This document shows positions 54,715 through 62,046 of a stretch of DNA of 64,000 nucleotides, piece by piece. How positions within the stretch are numbered: the first letter of the stretch is position 1; each line of letters opens with the position of its first letter. The translations under genes and the position numbers were made by a program. Location: contig CAYPNM010000010.1 of assembly GCA_964412105.1 (NCBI GenBank), forward strand, positions 23,675 to 87,674. The letters run 5' to 3'. The notes under the pieces are model-generated. The model saw nothing but the letters and a program-made list of their open reading frames with translations. It was not told where the DNA came from and searched no databases. This DNA comes from JAKAGZ01 sp964412105 (lineage in GTDB: Bacteria > Bacteroidota > Ignavibacteria > Ignavibacteriales > Ignavibacteriaceae).

Positions 54715-55401
54715 TTAACCTGCCTGGCTGTATGTTGATGAATATTCCACTACATCAGCTTGTGAGTCCTTTGTTGCCAGACACATTAACAAAAGACTTT
54801 GATTGTATAATGCAGTTTCATTCTGCTGCGACTGTGTGAGATTTACAGTGAAATTCAGAGCTGCAGAACTATCATAATTGGCCTCGTTATACTCCAGCGC
54901 CAGCGGGCTGAAATAATCATACTGCGGATCGATAGGATCAAACGGGACCAGTATTATATTCACTGAAAGATCCTGCTCGGTTGCTCCGAATGTCTTGAAG
55001 GTATTCAGAGCCGGAAGATCGACAACCACGGCAGCCGCATCTACAACAGCCGAAGTGACATCGAAACCAAATCCGCCATCCGGTGTTAACTTATTGTTTA
55101 TTGTAGGCTTATCCTCATCCGAATAATCGAAATTCTCCTTGAATATCGCATTGAATGCCGACATGCCAGCGGGAGAAACATCGTCCCATATTTTCTTCAG
55201 ATCATCGATGCCGTTGATTGCACTTGATAATCCTGAAGTGACACGGAACCGGTTTCTTATTGCAACATTTTCCGGATCATCCGAGGGGTTGAAACTTGAG
55301 GGTCTCGCTGAAAGTATAGTTACCCCATTCCTTACCCTTGCGCTTAATGTTCCTATTCTGCCTTTAAAATTCCCGAATACCGGGTTTACTAGTCTTGCCA
55401 T
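54715..55401 (-). CDS. DUF6266-like protein, first gene of the lysis-like cassette
   Basis: 228 residues from ATG 55401, with AAAGGAGAT just upstream (stronger than the in-frame ATG at 55416). The N-terminus MARLVNPVFGNFKGRIGTLSARVRNGVTI fits DUF6266, a Bacteroidota family starting with an (I/L)-N-G-x-x-G-x-x-x-G-K-(I/V)-G pattern. A beta-rich C-terminal domain (about 110-228) lacks a signal peptide. Families of this type are suspected phage-structure proteins, but I know of no experiment. It leads the muramidase cassette; a regulatory or baseplate/tail role is a guess. Confidence 0.5.
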   Translation of the reverse strand: MARLVNPVFGNFKGRIGTLSARVRNGVTILSARPSSFNPSDDPENVAIRNRFRVTSGLSSAINGIDDLKKIWDDVSPAGMSAFNAIFKENFDYSDEDKPTINNKLTPDGGFGFDVTSAVVDAAAVVVDLPALNTFKTFGATEQDLSVNIILVPFDPIDPQYDYFSPLALEYNEANYDSSAALNFTVNLTQSQQNETALYNQSLLLMCLATKDSQADVVEYSSTYSQAG

Positions 55402-55603
55402 TTTATCTCCTTTCATTTTTTAGTTTATTATTTATGGGTGATCAATCATCCCGAACCAAGAATAAGGATTATTACCAGGCATGTCACTGTAGATTTTTGC
55501 AAGTGGAGAAACAGCGTATAGCGTAAAAGCGTGTAGCTTTTAGTCGGAATTGACGGCTAAATACTGTATTAATTCATACAGTGCGTTGTCTTGAGAGTAT
55601 TAA

Positions 55604-55822
55604 TTATTTTCTGAAAAGGATGGAATTAATTGCATTATCAGAGAGGTTATATTTGTCAGTGAGGGCTGAAACAGCATCAGATGCGTTCAATGTATTTCTC
55701 AGTTTTTTATAATCCTGTTTTATGAGGAAGTTCCTTAACCCGGTTTCGTTTATTATGCCATTATCACGCAGAAAGTGCACTACGGCTCTGCCGATTTCAA
55801 CATAGATCACTTCTTCATTCAA
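55604..55822 (-). CDS. Small hypothetical protein
   Basis: A 72-residue helical protein starting at TTG 55822. The stretch SALTDKYNLSDNAINSILFRK near its end resembles a helix-turn-helix second half (K-x-N-L-S-x-x-A-I-x-x-I-L). It lies upstream of the DUF6266-holin-muramidase genes on the same strand and could be their regulator. The start and existence are uncertain. Confidence 0.4.
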   Translation of the reverse strand: MNEEVIYVEIGRAVVHFLRDNGIINETGLRNFLIKQDYKKLRNTLNASDAVSALTDKYNLSDNAINSILFRK

Positions 55823-56182
55823 AAATCAGCGCACTCCCATCAGTTATAATTTGAATTTGGCTATATGATAATTATGGAAGGATTTATCAGGAATCACATT
55901 TTGTGAAGATTCGACAAGCGGAAGGAAAAGATAGATTAAAAATTTCTTTTTGAATTCTTTTTGAATATTATAATTTATTATTGGAGAAGGATATTATGCA
56001 TAACGGCTGCTGAGTTGTCCCAACGAAGTGAGGACAATATCGAAGTAACCCCAGGTTTGATTCTATAAAATACAAAATAGCATGCAAGCGCGATATTTTT
56101 TAGGTCAATAAAAAAGGCAGCTATTCTTTTACTCCGCGGAAATAACCAAATAAAGCAGATCGCTGGAAAAGTATAAATAAAA
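55823..56182. other. Intergenic region with one internal hairpin
   Basis: No convincing gene. Near 56016-56037 TTGTCC pairs with GGACAA around CAACGAAGTGA, an imperfect palindrome followed by AGTAACCCC. A frame through it is an artefact of the repeat-like sequence. I see no promoter I can support. Confidence 0.5.
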
Positions 56183-56216
56183 AAAGCCCGCCAACAGGGA
56201 TTGTTAACGGGCTTAA
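56183..56216 (-). terminator. Rho-independent terminator of the T9SS beta-helix gene
   Basis: AAGCCCG-cc-AACA pairs with TGTT-aa-CGGGCTT (56185-56215). On the minus strand the stem is followed by a run of seven T. Confidence 0.8.
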
Positions 56217-56250
56217 CCATAAAACCTGCCCAACACGGTTTGTTGGGATA

Positions 56251-58917
56251 CTACTTTAACAATATCATTTTTTTCGTCTGAACATAAGTCCCTGCTCTCA
56301 ATTGGTAGAAGTATACTCCGCTGGGAAGATTTGCTGCCTGCCAATTAACCTCATAAATTCCGGCAGGCTTTTCTTCATTTACCAAAGTGCGGATTTTTCT
56401 ACCGAGTATATCATAAATAATTATTTGCACTTTAGATAATCTTATTAATGTATATTTAATTTTAGTAGCCGGATTAAATGGGTTAGGATAATTTTGATAA
56501 AGCTCGTATTTGTTCGGTAACAATGAGTTATTCCTGTCAATTCCGACAGTATACTGTGATTCGTACGCACCCATATCAGGCATTGTACCTGCGGGATAAG
56601 GCCTTGAGTTATTCTCTATGTCTTTCAAAGGAGAGTAATACCAGACTGCTGCAATCTTAATTGTATCAATACCTTTTTCAATGCAGGGGCTCGCATCCAG
56701 AAGATGATAATCACCATTTGTTGTATCTGCTAATAGAGGATCAGCATCAATATTTCCTAATCCCCAGTTACTAACAGAGATAGTATCATTTATATGCACT
56801 GAGTCAATACCATACTGAATATCATTATAATTTAAATAAAGTGTGCAGTCAGTTGTATCAGTTACTGCTAGCAAAGAGATTTGATCAGGATAGTTACCCC
56901 ATAAAATGCTATTAGTCACAGTGGCCGTTCCCCCTTGACGAAGGTGTATTCCGCCCCCGCTTGATGAGCTGTTATTTACAAACGTACAATTCATAAAATC
57001 AATATTTGAACCAACGCTTACTCCTGCTGCACCTGAAGTTCCGAGTCCGGCATAATTATTTGCAAACAGGCAGTTATAAACATACCCTTTAGTAGATTGA
57101 TTAAAGGTACAGGCCGCAGTATTCTGCGAAGCTGTATTACCCATGAATTTAGAATTTGAAATCTGCAGATCTTTAACATATCTTATTCTCATTGCACCCA
57201 CACGGTTAGCAATATTATCAATAAAATCACATTTATCTATTTTTATACTGAGGAGAGTATCCTCAATGTTCATTTGTTCTATTTCAGCAGCTCCTCTGGT
57301 TGCCGCTGAATTTTTACTGAAGACCGAATTAGATATTTCAAGGTCGTATGGTTTTACATAGAATACAGTATCTACAAGGTAGCGGATTCCGCCACCGTTG
57401 CTAGTTACCGCATTCTCAGAAAACTGACAACTATCAATTTTCATCGATGTATTTAAAGCATCAATACCGCCGCCCCAGGTGGAAGTATTCTGCACAATTG
57501 ATGTTTTTTTTAACTCTGCATTACTGTATGTGATAAAGATTGCACCTCCGTTCCCGGAGTTATTCGCGGTAAACTGACAATCATTCAAGTGAAGTTCACT
57601 CGTGTTATTTAAAATTGCCCCGCCCCATGCAGAGGAATTACGGGCAAAGTCTGTACCTGTTATTATAACTGAACTTGAATCGGAACTAATAGCACCACCG
57701 TTAGCAGAATAATTATCATTATATTCACAATTATTAATTGTTAAATCGCAATGCCAGGTAAAAATTGCCCCGCCTGCAATACCACTTGTATCAGTTTCGA
57801 AAAGCGTGTTTGATATATTTATATTGGTATAATCGGAATGAATTCCCCCACCAAGTGTGTCAGCTTTATTATTAACCAAACTGGAATTTTGTATTGTTAG
57901 GTCTGAATAGTAAATGCCCATAGCACCACCAAAAAGAAAGGCATTGTTTCCTTCAAAATATGAGCTATTAATTCCAACTGTGCTGCCATAAGAGTTAATT
58001 CCGCCGCCAATCCAATCAGAAGTGTTATTTTTTATATCGCAATCGTTCAACTGCAGTTCACAATCAAAAATAGCGATTGCTCCACCGTTATATGCGGAAT
58101 TGTCGTTGAATTTAACTGAATCAAGAACTGATTTGGAAGTCTGCCAACAAACAATGCCACCGCCATTATTTCCTGATAGATTATTCGAAATAATATCATT
58201 GTTAAAAGCACAATTTGATAATCCACCTATCCATATTCCTCCCCCGCCTTCTTCAGCGCGATTGAATAAAATTGAATTGTTTTTAAAAACAGGATCGGAT
58301 TCCCAAATCTGTATACCCCCGCCATCCCAGGCATTATTATATGAGATCTCATTATTCAAAAGAGTAATACTTGAAGAGAACAGACAAATACCTCCTCCTG
58401 AAGGAGAGTTAGATCCTCCGGAACTGTTATTAGATATAATGCAATCAGATATTATTACTTTATTAAAATTCCCGATATAAATTGCTCCACCGGAATTATC
58501 AGGTGCACCTGATCCAACAGCTTTTCCGTATTTTATAGAACAATAAACGATTTTGGAAGTATCATTATCCAGTTGTGTATCAATAAACTGAATTCCGTTC
58601 CATCCCCCGGCTGTATTGTCGGGGTTATAAAATCCTGTGGTATCATTAATTGTGAAAGATATCATTTCAGTTTCAGTGCCAACAGCCAGCAATCTGCCCT
58701 GAACATTCAATACGTAATATCCCTCGAAGACAACGGAAACACCCGGTTCAATAGTAAGCGTAGAATCGTCCGGGACTGTTATATCACCCTGAATGTAGTA
58801 CGGTGTACCATTAACTCCCCAGGTACCTGAAACGTCACCCGATGAAATGTAAGATTGGCAGAAAGCATTTGTGGCTAAAAATGATAAAAGAATAAAGAAT
58901 AGTTTCACTTTTTTCAT
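56251..58917 (-). CDS. T9SS-exported right-handed beta-helix protein with polymorphic-membrane-protein-like repeats
   Basis: 888 residues: signal peptide (about 20), then from ~60 to ~700 a chain of roughly fifteen to twenty short repeats with the pattern N-x-x-x-x-G-G-(A/G)-I followed by a strand, the signature of Pmp-like right-handed beta-helices. A type IX secretion C-terminal sorting domain occupies about 808-888: NYPNPFNPATKIKYTLI, IYDILGRKIRTLVN, GIYEVNW and SGVYFYQL blocks. It is secreted across the outer membrane and the C-terminal domain is removed or anchored to lipid. Adhesin or surface enzyme; catalytic residues are not apparent. AAGGAGGG lies before the ATG. Confidence 0.9.
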   Translation of the reverse strand: MKKVKLFFILLSFLATNAFCQSYISSGDVSGTWGVNGTPYYIQGDITVPDDSTLTIEPGVSVVFEGYYVLNVQGRLLAVGTETEMISFTINDTTGFYNPDNTAGGWNGIQFIDTQLDNDTSKIVYCSIKYGKAVGSGAPDNSGGAIYIGNFNKVIISDCIISNNSSGGSNSPSGGGICLFSSSITLLNNEISYNNAWDGGGIQIWESDPVFKNNSILFNRAEEGGGGIWIGGLSNCAFNNDIISNNLSGNNGGGIVCWQTSKSVLDSVKFNDNSAYNGGAIAIFDCELQLNDCDIKNNTSDWIGGGINSYGSTVGINSSYFEGNNAFLFGGAMGIYYSDLTIQNSSLVNNKADTLGGGIHSDYTNINISNTLFETDTSGIAGGAIFTWHCDLTINNCEYNDNYSANGGAISSDSSSVIITGTDFARNSSAWGGAILNNTSELHLNDCQFTANNSGNGGAIFITYSNAELKKTSIVQNTSTWGGGIDALNTSMKIDSCQFSENAVTSNGGGIRYLVDTVFYVKPYDLEISNSVFSKNSAATRGAAEIEQMNIEDTLLSIKIDKCDFIDNIANRVGAMRIRYVKDLQISNSKFMGNTASQNTAACTFNQSTKGYVYNCLFANNYAGLGTSGAAGVSVGSNIDFMNCTFVNNSSSSGGGIHLRQGGTATVTNSILWGNYPDQISLLAVTDTTDCTLYLNYNDIQYGIDSVHINDTISVSNWGLGNIDADPLLADTTNGDYHLLDASPCIEKGIDTIKIAAVWYYSPLKDIENNSRPYPAGTMPDMGAYESQYTVGIDRNNSLLPNKYELYQNYPNPFNPATKIKYTLIRLSKVQIIIYDILGRKIRTLVNEEKPAGIYEVNWQAANLPSGVYFYQLRAGTYVQTKKMILLK

Positions 58918-58981
58918 AACACCCTCCTTCTATATTCTTAACCATTACTTAATGATTTGTACCCCGCAGTTCTTATTTTTG

Positions 58982-59047
58982 TCAGGGTACGGCAATAAAT
59001 AAAAGCAGGGATAGAATAATTATTAAAAGTATTATAAATCTTTTCAT
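58982..59047 (-). CDS. 21-residue hydrophobic micro-ORF with a strong ribosome site
   Basis: On the minus strand ATG at 59047 opens a 21-codon frame ending in TGA at 58982 that encodes two basic residues followed by an almost uninterrupted hydrophobic helix (MKRFIILLIIILSLLLFIAVP). GGGAG lies seven bases before the ATG. It resembles type I toxins or leader-type membrane peptides, but could be a decayed signal peptide. It lies 64 bp upstream of the T9SS protein gene. Confidence 0.4.
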   Translation of the reverse strand: MKRFIILLIIILSLLLFIAVP

Positions 59048-59383
59048 AATTATCTCCCGAAATCTTATTTGTAATTTTCACCATCAGGAAGAATGTTTAA
59101 AGGAAGCATAGTTAGAAAGGCATCGTAATCTATTCCTCAACCTCTCCCTGAGGTTGATTAAGAACAATTACTTCAAATTATTTTCAATGGCACCGGATAT
59201 TTTCTGCAATTCTGCTTAGGGGTAGTTATGCGGTATGTCATCTCCAGATATTTACAGTTAGATGGCTCTAACTCTTTGCCCCCGTGGAGTAAAAGTATAA
59301 TAAAACTCAGTTTAAAATATTTTTACTTATTGTCAAGAATAAATTTGTGCTTTCGGTAAGAATGTTCATTTTTTCTACATAAA
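59048..59383. other. Intergenic region without recognisable content
   Basis: AT-rich sequence between the micro-ORF and the terminator at 59384. I see no frame, tRNA-like fold or clear repeat in it. Confidence 0.5.
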
Positions 59384-59416
59384 AAAGCCCGCCAGCAGGT
59401 ATGCCGGCAGGCTAAA
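59384..59416 (-). terminator. Rho-independent terminator after the cassette array
   Basis: AGCC-c-GCC-a-GCA pairs with TGC-c-GGC-a-GGCT (59386-59413). On the minus strand it is followed by six T. It shares a GCCCGCCA-type stem with hairpins at 56185 and 61483. Confidence 0.75.
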
Positions 59417-59534
59417 CAGTTTTAGTTAAAATTCTGAATATAGGATATAACTTATTATAATATATTAAAATAGCTTGAAACGAATAACAATTAAGTGACA
59501 ATATATTCTGTTATTTACCTTTTTGTAATTTTAT

Positions 59535-59640
59535 ACCTAACGGTCTTATGCTTATGCGCGCACCGTTAATTTACAAACATCCAATGCATTTAACGAATTC
59601 ACGCTCCCTTCCCGGAATCACCTACAGCACATTGTTAGTT
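59535..59640 (-). other. attC-like recombination site (a)
   Basis: Read on the minus strand it starts with R'' AACTAAC (59640-59634) and ends with R' GTTAGGT (59541-59535), a match to the GTTRRRY core. L''/L'-like arms (TGTGCTGTAG against GCATAAGCATAAGA) lie inside. The R'' of this site is the exact complement of the GTTAGTT that begins the upstream cassette at 60304, as expected for the two ends of a single excised cassette. Length 106 bp is within the attC range (57-141). Confidence 0.65.
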
Positions 59641-59687
59641 GCATTCTTTTTTAAGATCCTTTGCACACATAATTTATTCTTAAATTA

Positions 59688-60140
59688 TTAGTGTTTCCTA
59701 TCATTAATCTCAATCCAATATCCATCAGGGTCTTGAAAATATACTTGTTTCACACCATCTGGCCTTATTTGAGGTTTTTTGCTATCCCCTGCAAAATTCC
59801 CATATTCAATTCCCTTTTCTGTCAAGAAACGAAGGTAGGCATCAAAGTCTTGAACTGTGAATGCAATATGAAGGAATTTATTCAATTTTATACTGTCAGT
59901 ATCTACTTTTGCCAGGTGAAGTTGTTGATTATTGCCGATTGAAAAAAACCGACCCCAATTAATTACACCCCAGGGTGTTTCTAATTCCTTAAACTGTAAT
60001 ATATCTTTATAAAAATTAGAACTCGTTTCAAGGTCACTAACTAATATAGTTGTATGGTCAAGTTGGAGATTAAATGTCTGAGCCGAAGATGAATAATATA
60101 AACAAAAGACTAAAGCTAATATTATAATATTAGTTTTCAT
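59688..60140 (-). CDS. Exported VOC-family (glyoxalase/bleomycin-resistance) protein in a cassette
   Basis: 150 residues: a 20-residue signal peptide (cleaved near SSSAQ) and one VOC domain. Strand-helix LDHTTILVSDLETSSNFYKDILQFKELE, then LHIAFTVQDFDAYLRFLTEKGIEY and VKQVYFQDPDGYWIEIND with a putative metal Glu. VOC enzymes bind a metal to act on small molecules (glyoxalase, ring-opening, fosfomycin or bleomycin resistance). Export is unusual for the family. The gene stops about 48 nt before attC site (a), typical of an integron cassette. Confidence 0.85.
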   Translation of the reverse strand: MKTNIIILALVFCLYYSSSAQTFNLQLDHTTILVSDLETSSNFYKDILQFKELETPWGVINWGRFFSIGNNQQLHLAKVDTDSIKLNKFLHIAFTVQDFDAYLRFLTEKGIEYGNFAGDSKKPQIRPDGVKQVYFQDPDGYWIEINDRKH

Positions 60141-60297
60141 AAATGTAAGCCCCTGGAATATTAATGATAAATAAATTTATTAATCAGCGTTTAAAGTATG
60201 GTCTAAGGCCAACGCTGCTTTTGAGATTATATACCTCTTTGGAGAAAAAAATCACTCACTCGAGCTATAATTCTACAAATCACAATTTTATTTACAC

Positions 60298-60365
60298 AAC
60301 TAACGTAGAACTGAGGTTCGCTGTTAGCGTTAGCGAACAGCGTTACCTCCAGCGACTTGTTCGAA
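60298..60365 (-). other. attC-like recombination site (b)
   Basis: On the minus strand R'' TTCGAAC (60365-60359) is followed by AAGTCGCTGGAG, an inner hairpin (CGCTGTT against AACAGCG), L' CTCAGTTCTAC and R' GTTAGTT (60304-60298). The 68-bp imperfect palindrome has the layout of an attC. R' GTTAGTT is the start core of the VOC cassette. Confidence 0.65.
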
Positions 60366-60390
60366 TACAATCCTGCTTGCCTGCCTGCTG

Positions 60391-60753
60391 CTACATTACC
60401 TTTGAGAGATGTACCATCAACTCGTCATGCTCATGCTGTGGACTAAAGTCCAATAAGCGGGTATCTTCATCTACAATCGCAGTATGCGGCGCAGGCGCAT
60501 AATAGGCTTCTCCGCTCTTGTAGATTTCTTCTTTTCCGTCTGCATAGATAAACCGAAATGCTCCTTCGAATATATATCCATAATGCGGGCATGGACACAT
60601 ATCGCCGGGCAGGCCCTTCAAAACCGGAGTAAAATCCGTTCCCTTCTTGAACTCGTGGTAGCTGACTACGAATTCGCCAAAGCCGTTAAGCACACGCATA
60701 ATGTTTCCGCCGGCTTCGTTGATTACTGGTATGTCTTCTTTCTTGATCTTCAT
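60391..60753 (-). CDS. Cupin-fold protein in a cassette
   Basis: 120 residues, a small all-beta protein. The first cupin motif is HYGYIFEGAFRFIYADGKEEIYKSGEAYYAPAPH and a second motif (DEDTRLLDFSP) follows. The metal-ligand set is partial (His in PHYG, His in APHTA), so it may be a ligand binder rather than an enzyme. A GGAG ribosome site precedes ATG 60753. The stop lies 26 nt before attC site (b) and a GTTCAAA core occurs upstream at 60788-60782, with one mismatch to its own R''. Confidence 0.7.
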   Translation of the reverse strand: MKIKKEDIPVINEAGGNIMRVLNGFGEFVVSYHEFKKGTDFTPVLKGLPGDMCPCPHYGYIFEGAFRFIYADGKEEIYKSGEAYYAPAPHTAIVDEDTRLLDFSPQHEHDELMVHLSKVM

Positions 60754-61300
60754 ATTCTCTCTCCTTTAGTTAGTTAGTTTGTTTGAACTATTACTTATAC
60801 CGCTAAATTCTAAGGGCATCTTAGACTATTATACCGCAAGTATTGCAGAAATATGTTCTACACGGAAGAATAACTGCTGCTAATCTTTATCTGCAGTCTC
60901 CTGAGCATACATGGGAGCTGAAAGCATAAATGCAGTAATAAATACTGTAATTATCCTAACGCCACGGTGATATGGTGAATATATTGTTACCTCATATGAT
61001 TGTTATTAATGAGTAATTAATTAAGCAGGAATGAGAGAAATTATTTATTCAACAATTAGTGAAAGATTTACGATTTCTGTATTAAAAGCGAAAATTTATG
61101 GAAATGGCTACGATTAAAGGGCACTAAAATAAAAATGATCGGGGTAAAAGCAAGGAAATAATTAAATTGTAACTGAATTCGGTGAATAATTCAACACTTT
61201 AATAAATATTTTTAAATCTTTCAATAGCTTTAAATTTTATAATATATGGATTCGCATTTAGTCTTGACCTTATAACTATTGAAAATGAAAATAAAATTAC
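60754..61300. other. Intergenic region inside the accessory array
   Basis: Holds the GTTCAAA core (60782-60788) of the cupin cassette, a CTAAG/CTTAG hairpin near 60810-60824, and on the minus strand a short decayed frame around 60890-60965 that reads like a signal peptide (FITAFMLSAPMYAQE) and then stops. No intact gene is seen. Confidence 0.4.
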
Positions 61301-61480
61301 GGTTCATTCCGCCCCCATTATTCTCCAAGGCTTACATTCTCAATTTGGTCGGTTCAGAAAGGTGTTAGCATAATTGAAGTGTCAAAGCTTCTCCGACATT
61401 CAGATATAAGGGTAACTGAAATTTATTCGCATCTGAGAGCTGAAGATTTATTAAAATCCGTTAACAGGCTGAATATTTAA
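61301..61480 (+). pseudogene. C-terminal remnant of a tyrosine recombinase (XerC/D-like integrase)
   Basis: A frame of about 59 codons ends at TAA 61478-61480 and reads PHYSPRLTFSIWSVQKGVSI then IEVSKLLRHSDIRVTEIYSHL. This is the C-terminal box II region of phage-type integrases (normally HxLRHTFASxLxxKGVSI...LGHSDIRTTExYxHL) with the final catalytic Tyr kept. But the second His of box II is Leu and the GHS Gly is Arg. Nothing upstream extends it into a full integrase. It is a decayed element, not an integron integrase (no IntI-specific C-terminal features). Confidence 0.75.
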
Positions 61481-61515
61481 AAAGCCCACCAACGGGGGAT
61501 GTTGATGGGCCTTCC
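61461..61515. repeat. Left copy of a 55-bp exact duplication flanking the N run
   Basis: The 55 bases before the N run are identical to the 55 bases at 61616-61670 after it. A shared overlap of exactly this length at both ends of a gap is what assemblers with k=55 leave when two contigs are joined. The repeat is probably artificial and the two copies are one locus. Confidence 0.85.
61482..61514 (-). terminator. Terminator-like hairpin (minus strand) after the integrase remnant
   Basis: GCCC-acc-AAC pairs with GTT-gat-GGGC (61484-61510) and is followed on the minus strand by TTTTTAAAT. It is inside the 55-bp duplicated contig end. Confidence 0.6.
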
Positions 61516-61615
61516 NNNNNNNNNNNNNNNNNNNNNNNNNNNNNNNNNNNNNNNNNNNNNNNNNNNNNNNNNNNNNNNNNNNNNNNNNNNNNNNNNNNNN
61601 NNNNNNNNNNNNNNN
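61516..61615. other. Assembly gap (100 N)
   Basis: A run of exactly 100 N, the standard placeholder for an unknown-size gap. Because of the matching 55-bp flanks the true gap may be negative (an overlap), so real distances across it should not be trusted. Confidence 0.98.
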
Positions 61616-61670
61616 TTAACAGGCTGAATATTTAAAAAGCCCACCAACGGGGGATGTTGATGGGCCTTCC
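61616..61670. repeat. Right copy of the 55-bp exact duplication
   Basis: Identical to 61461-61515; see the left copy. It again contains the TTAACAGGCTGAATATT end of the integrase remnant and the GCCCACCAAC hairpin, supporting a single original locus. Confidence 0.85.
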
Positions 61671-62019
61671 TTCGGCAGGCAGGCTTAACCGCTTAAGTTC
61701 TACATGCGGAAAATACCTGCATAACACGATTTATTAAAAATATTTTCTTAAATAAATTATCACCCATTCTGCCTTAACCAGATTTTTCAAAGATATTATA
61801 ATGAAGAATTATTGACGCTATCAGCTATAACCCCGCTGCATAAGGATTGGATTAAACATATATAAATAAAAGTGATTTGGCAGCAAGAATTTTATTCCCA
61901 TTAATGAGCCGGGGATTTCCTGAATTCAGGGGACAGCTTGAATAACCTAAAGACTTGCGAACAGGACGATGCCGGCAGAGGCTCAACCGCTTCGAAGAAG
62001 CGAGCGACCCGAATCGATT
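61671..62019. other. Intergenic region after the gap
   Basis: A 349-bp stretch of mixed low complexity with repeated GGCAGGC and AACCGCTT words. I see no gene and no tRNA-like structure. It contains most of the weak site (c). Confidence 0.45.
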
Positions 62020-62026
62020 GTTACAC
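61956..62026 (-). other. Weak attC-like site (c)
   Basis: R'' GTGTAAC (62026-62020) lies 21 nt after the beta-lactamase-fold stop, followed by AATCGATTCGGGTCGCTCG and a CGCTTC/GAAGCG hairpin. The R' end (GTTCGCA at 61962-61956) fits GTTRRRY poorly and the R'' is only a partial complement of the cassette's start core GTTAGGC. A decayed or uncertain site. Confidence 0.25.
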
Positions 62027-62046
62027 AACAATAATATCTTTTTGCA

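Noticed and set aside
55990..56045. attC-like palindrome around TTGTCC/GGACAA
   Set aside because: The start word GCATAAC breaks RYYYAAC and no GTTRRRY core closes it; the adjacent gene context does not have cassette layout.
55978..56220. An 80-codon minus-strand frame over the interval
   Set aside because: It runs through the terminator hairpin and a palindromic stretch, has no ribosome site or family features, and looks like a chance frame in repeat-like sequence.
60890..60965. Short minus-strand frame resembling a signal peptide
   Set aside because: It lacks a start codon with ribosome site and stops after about 25 residues; at most a decayed gene.
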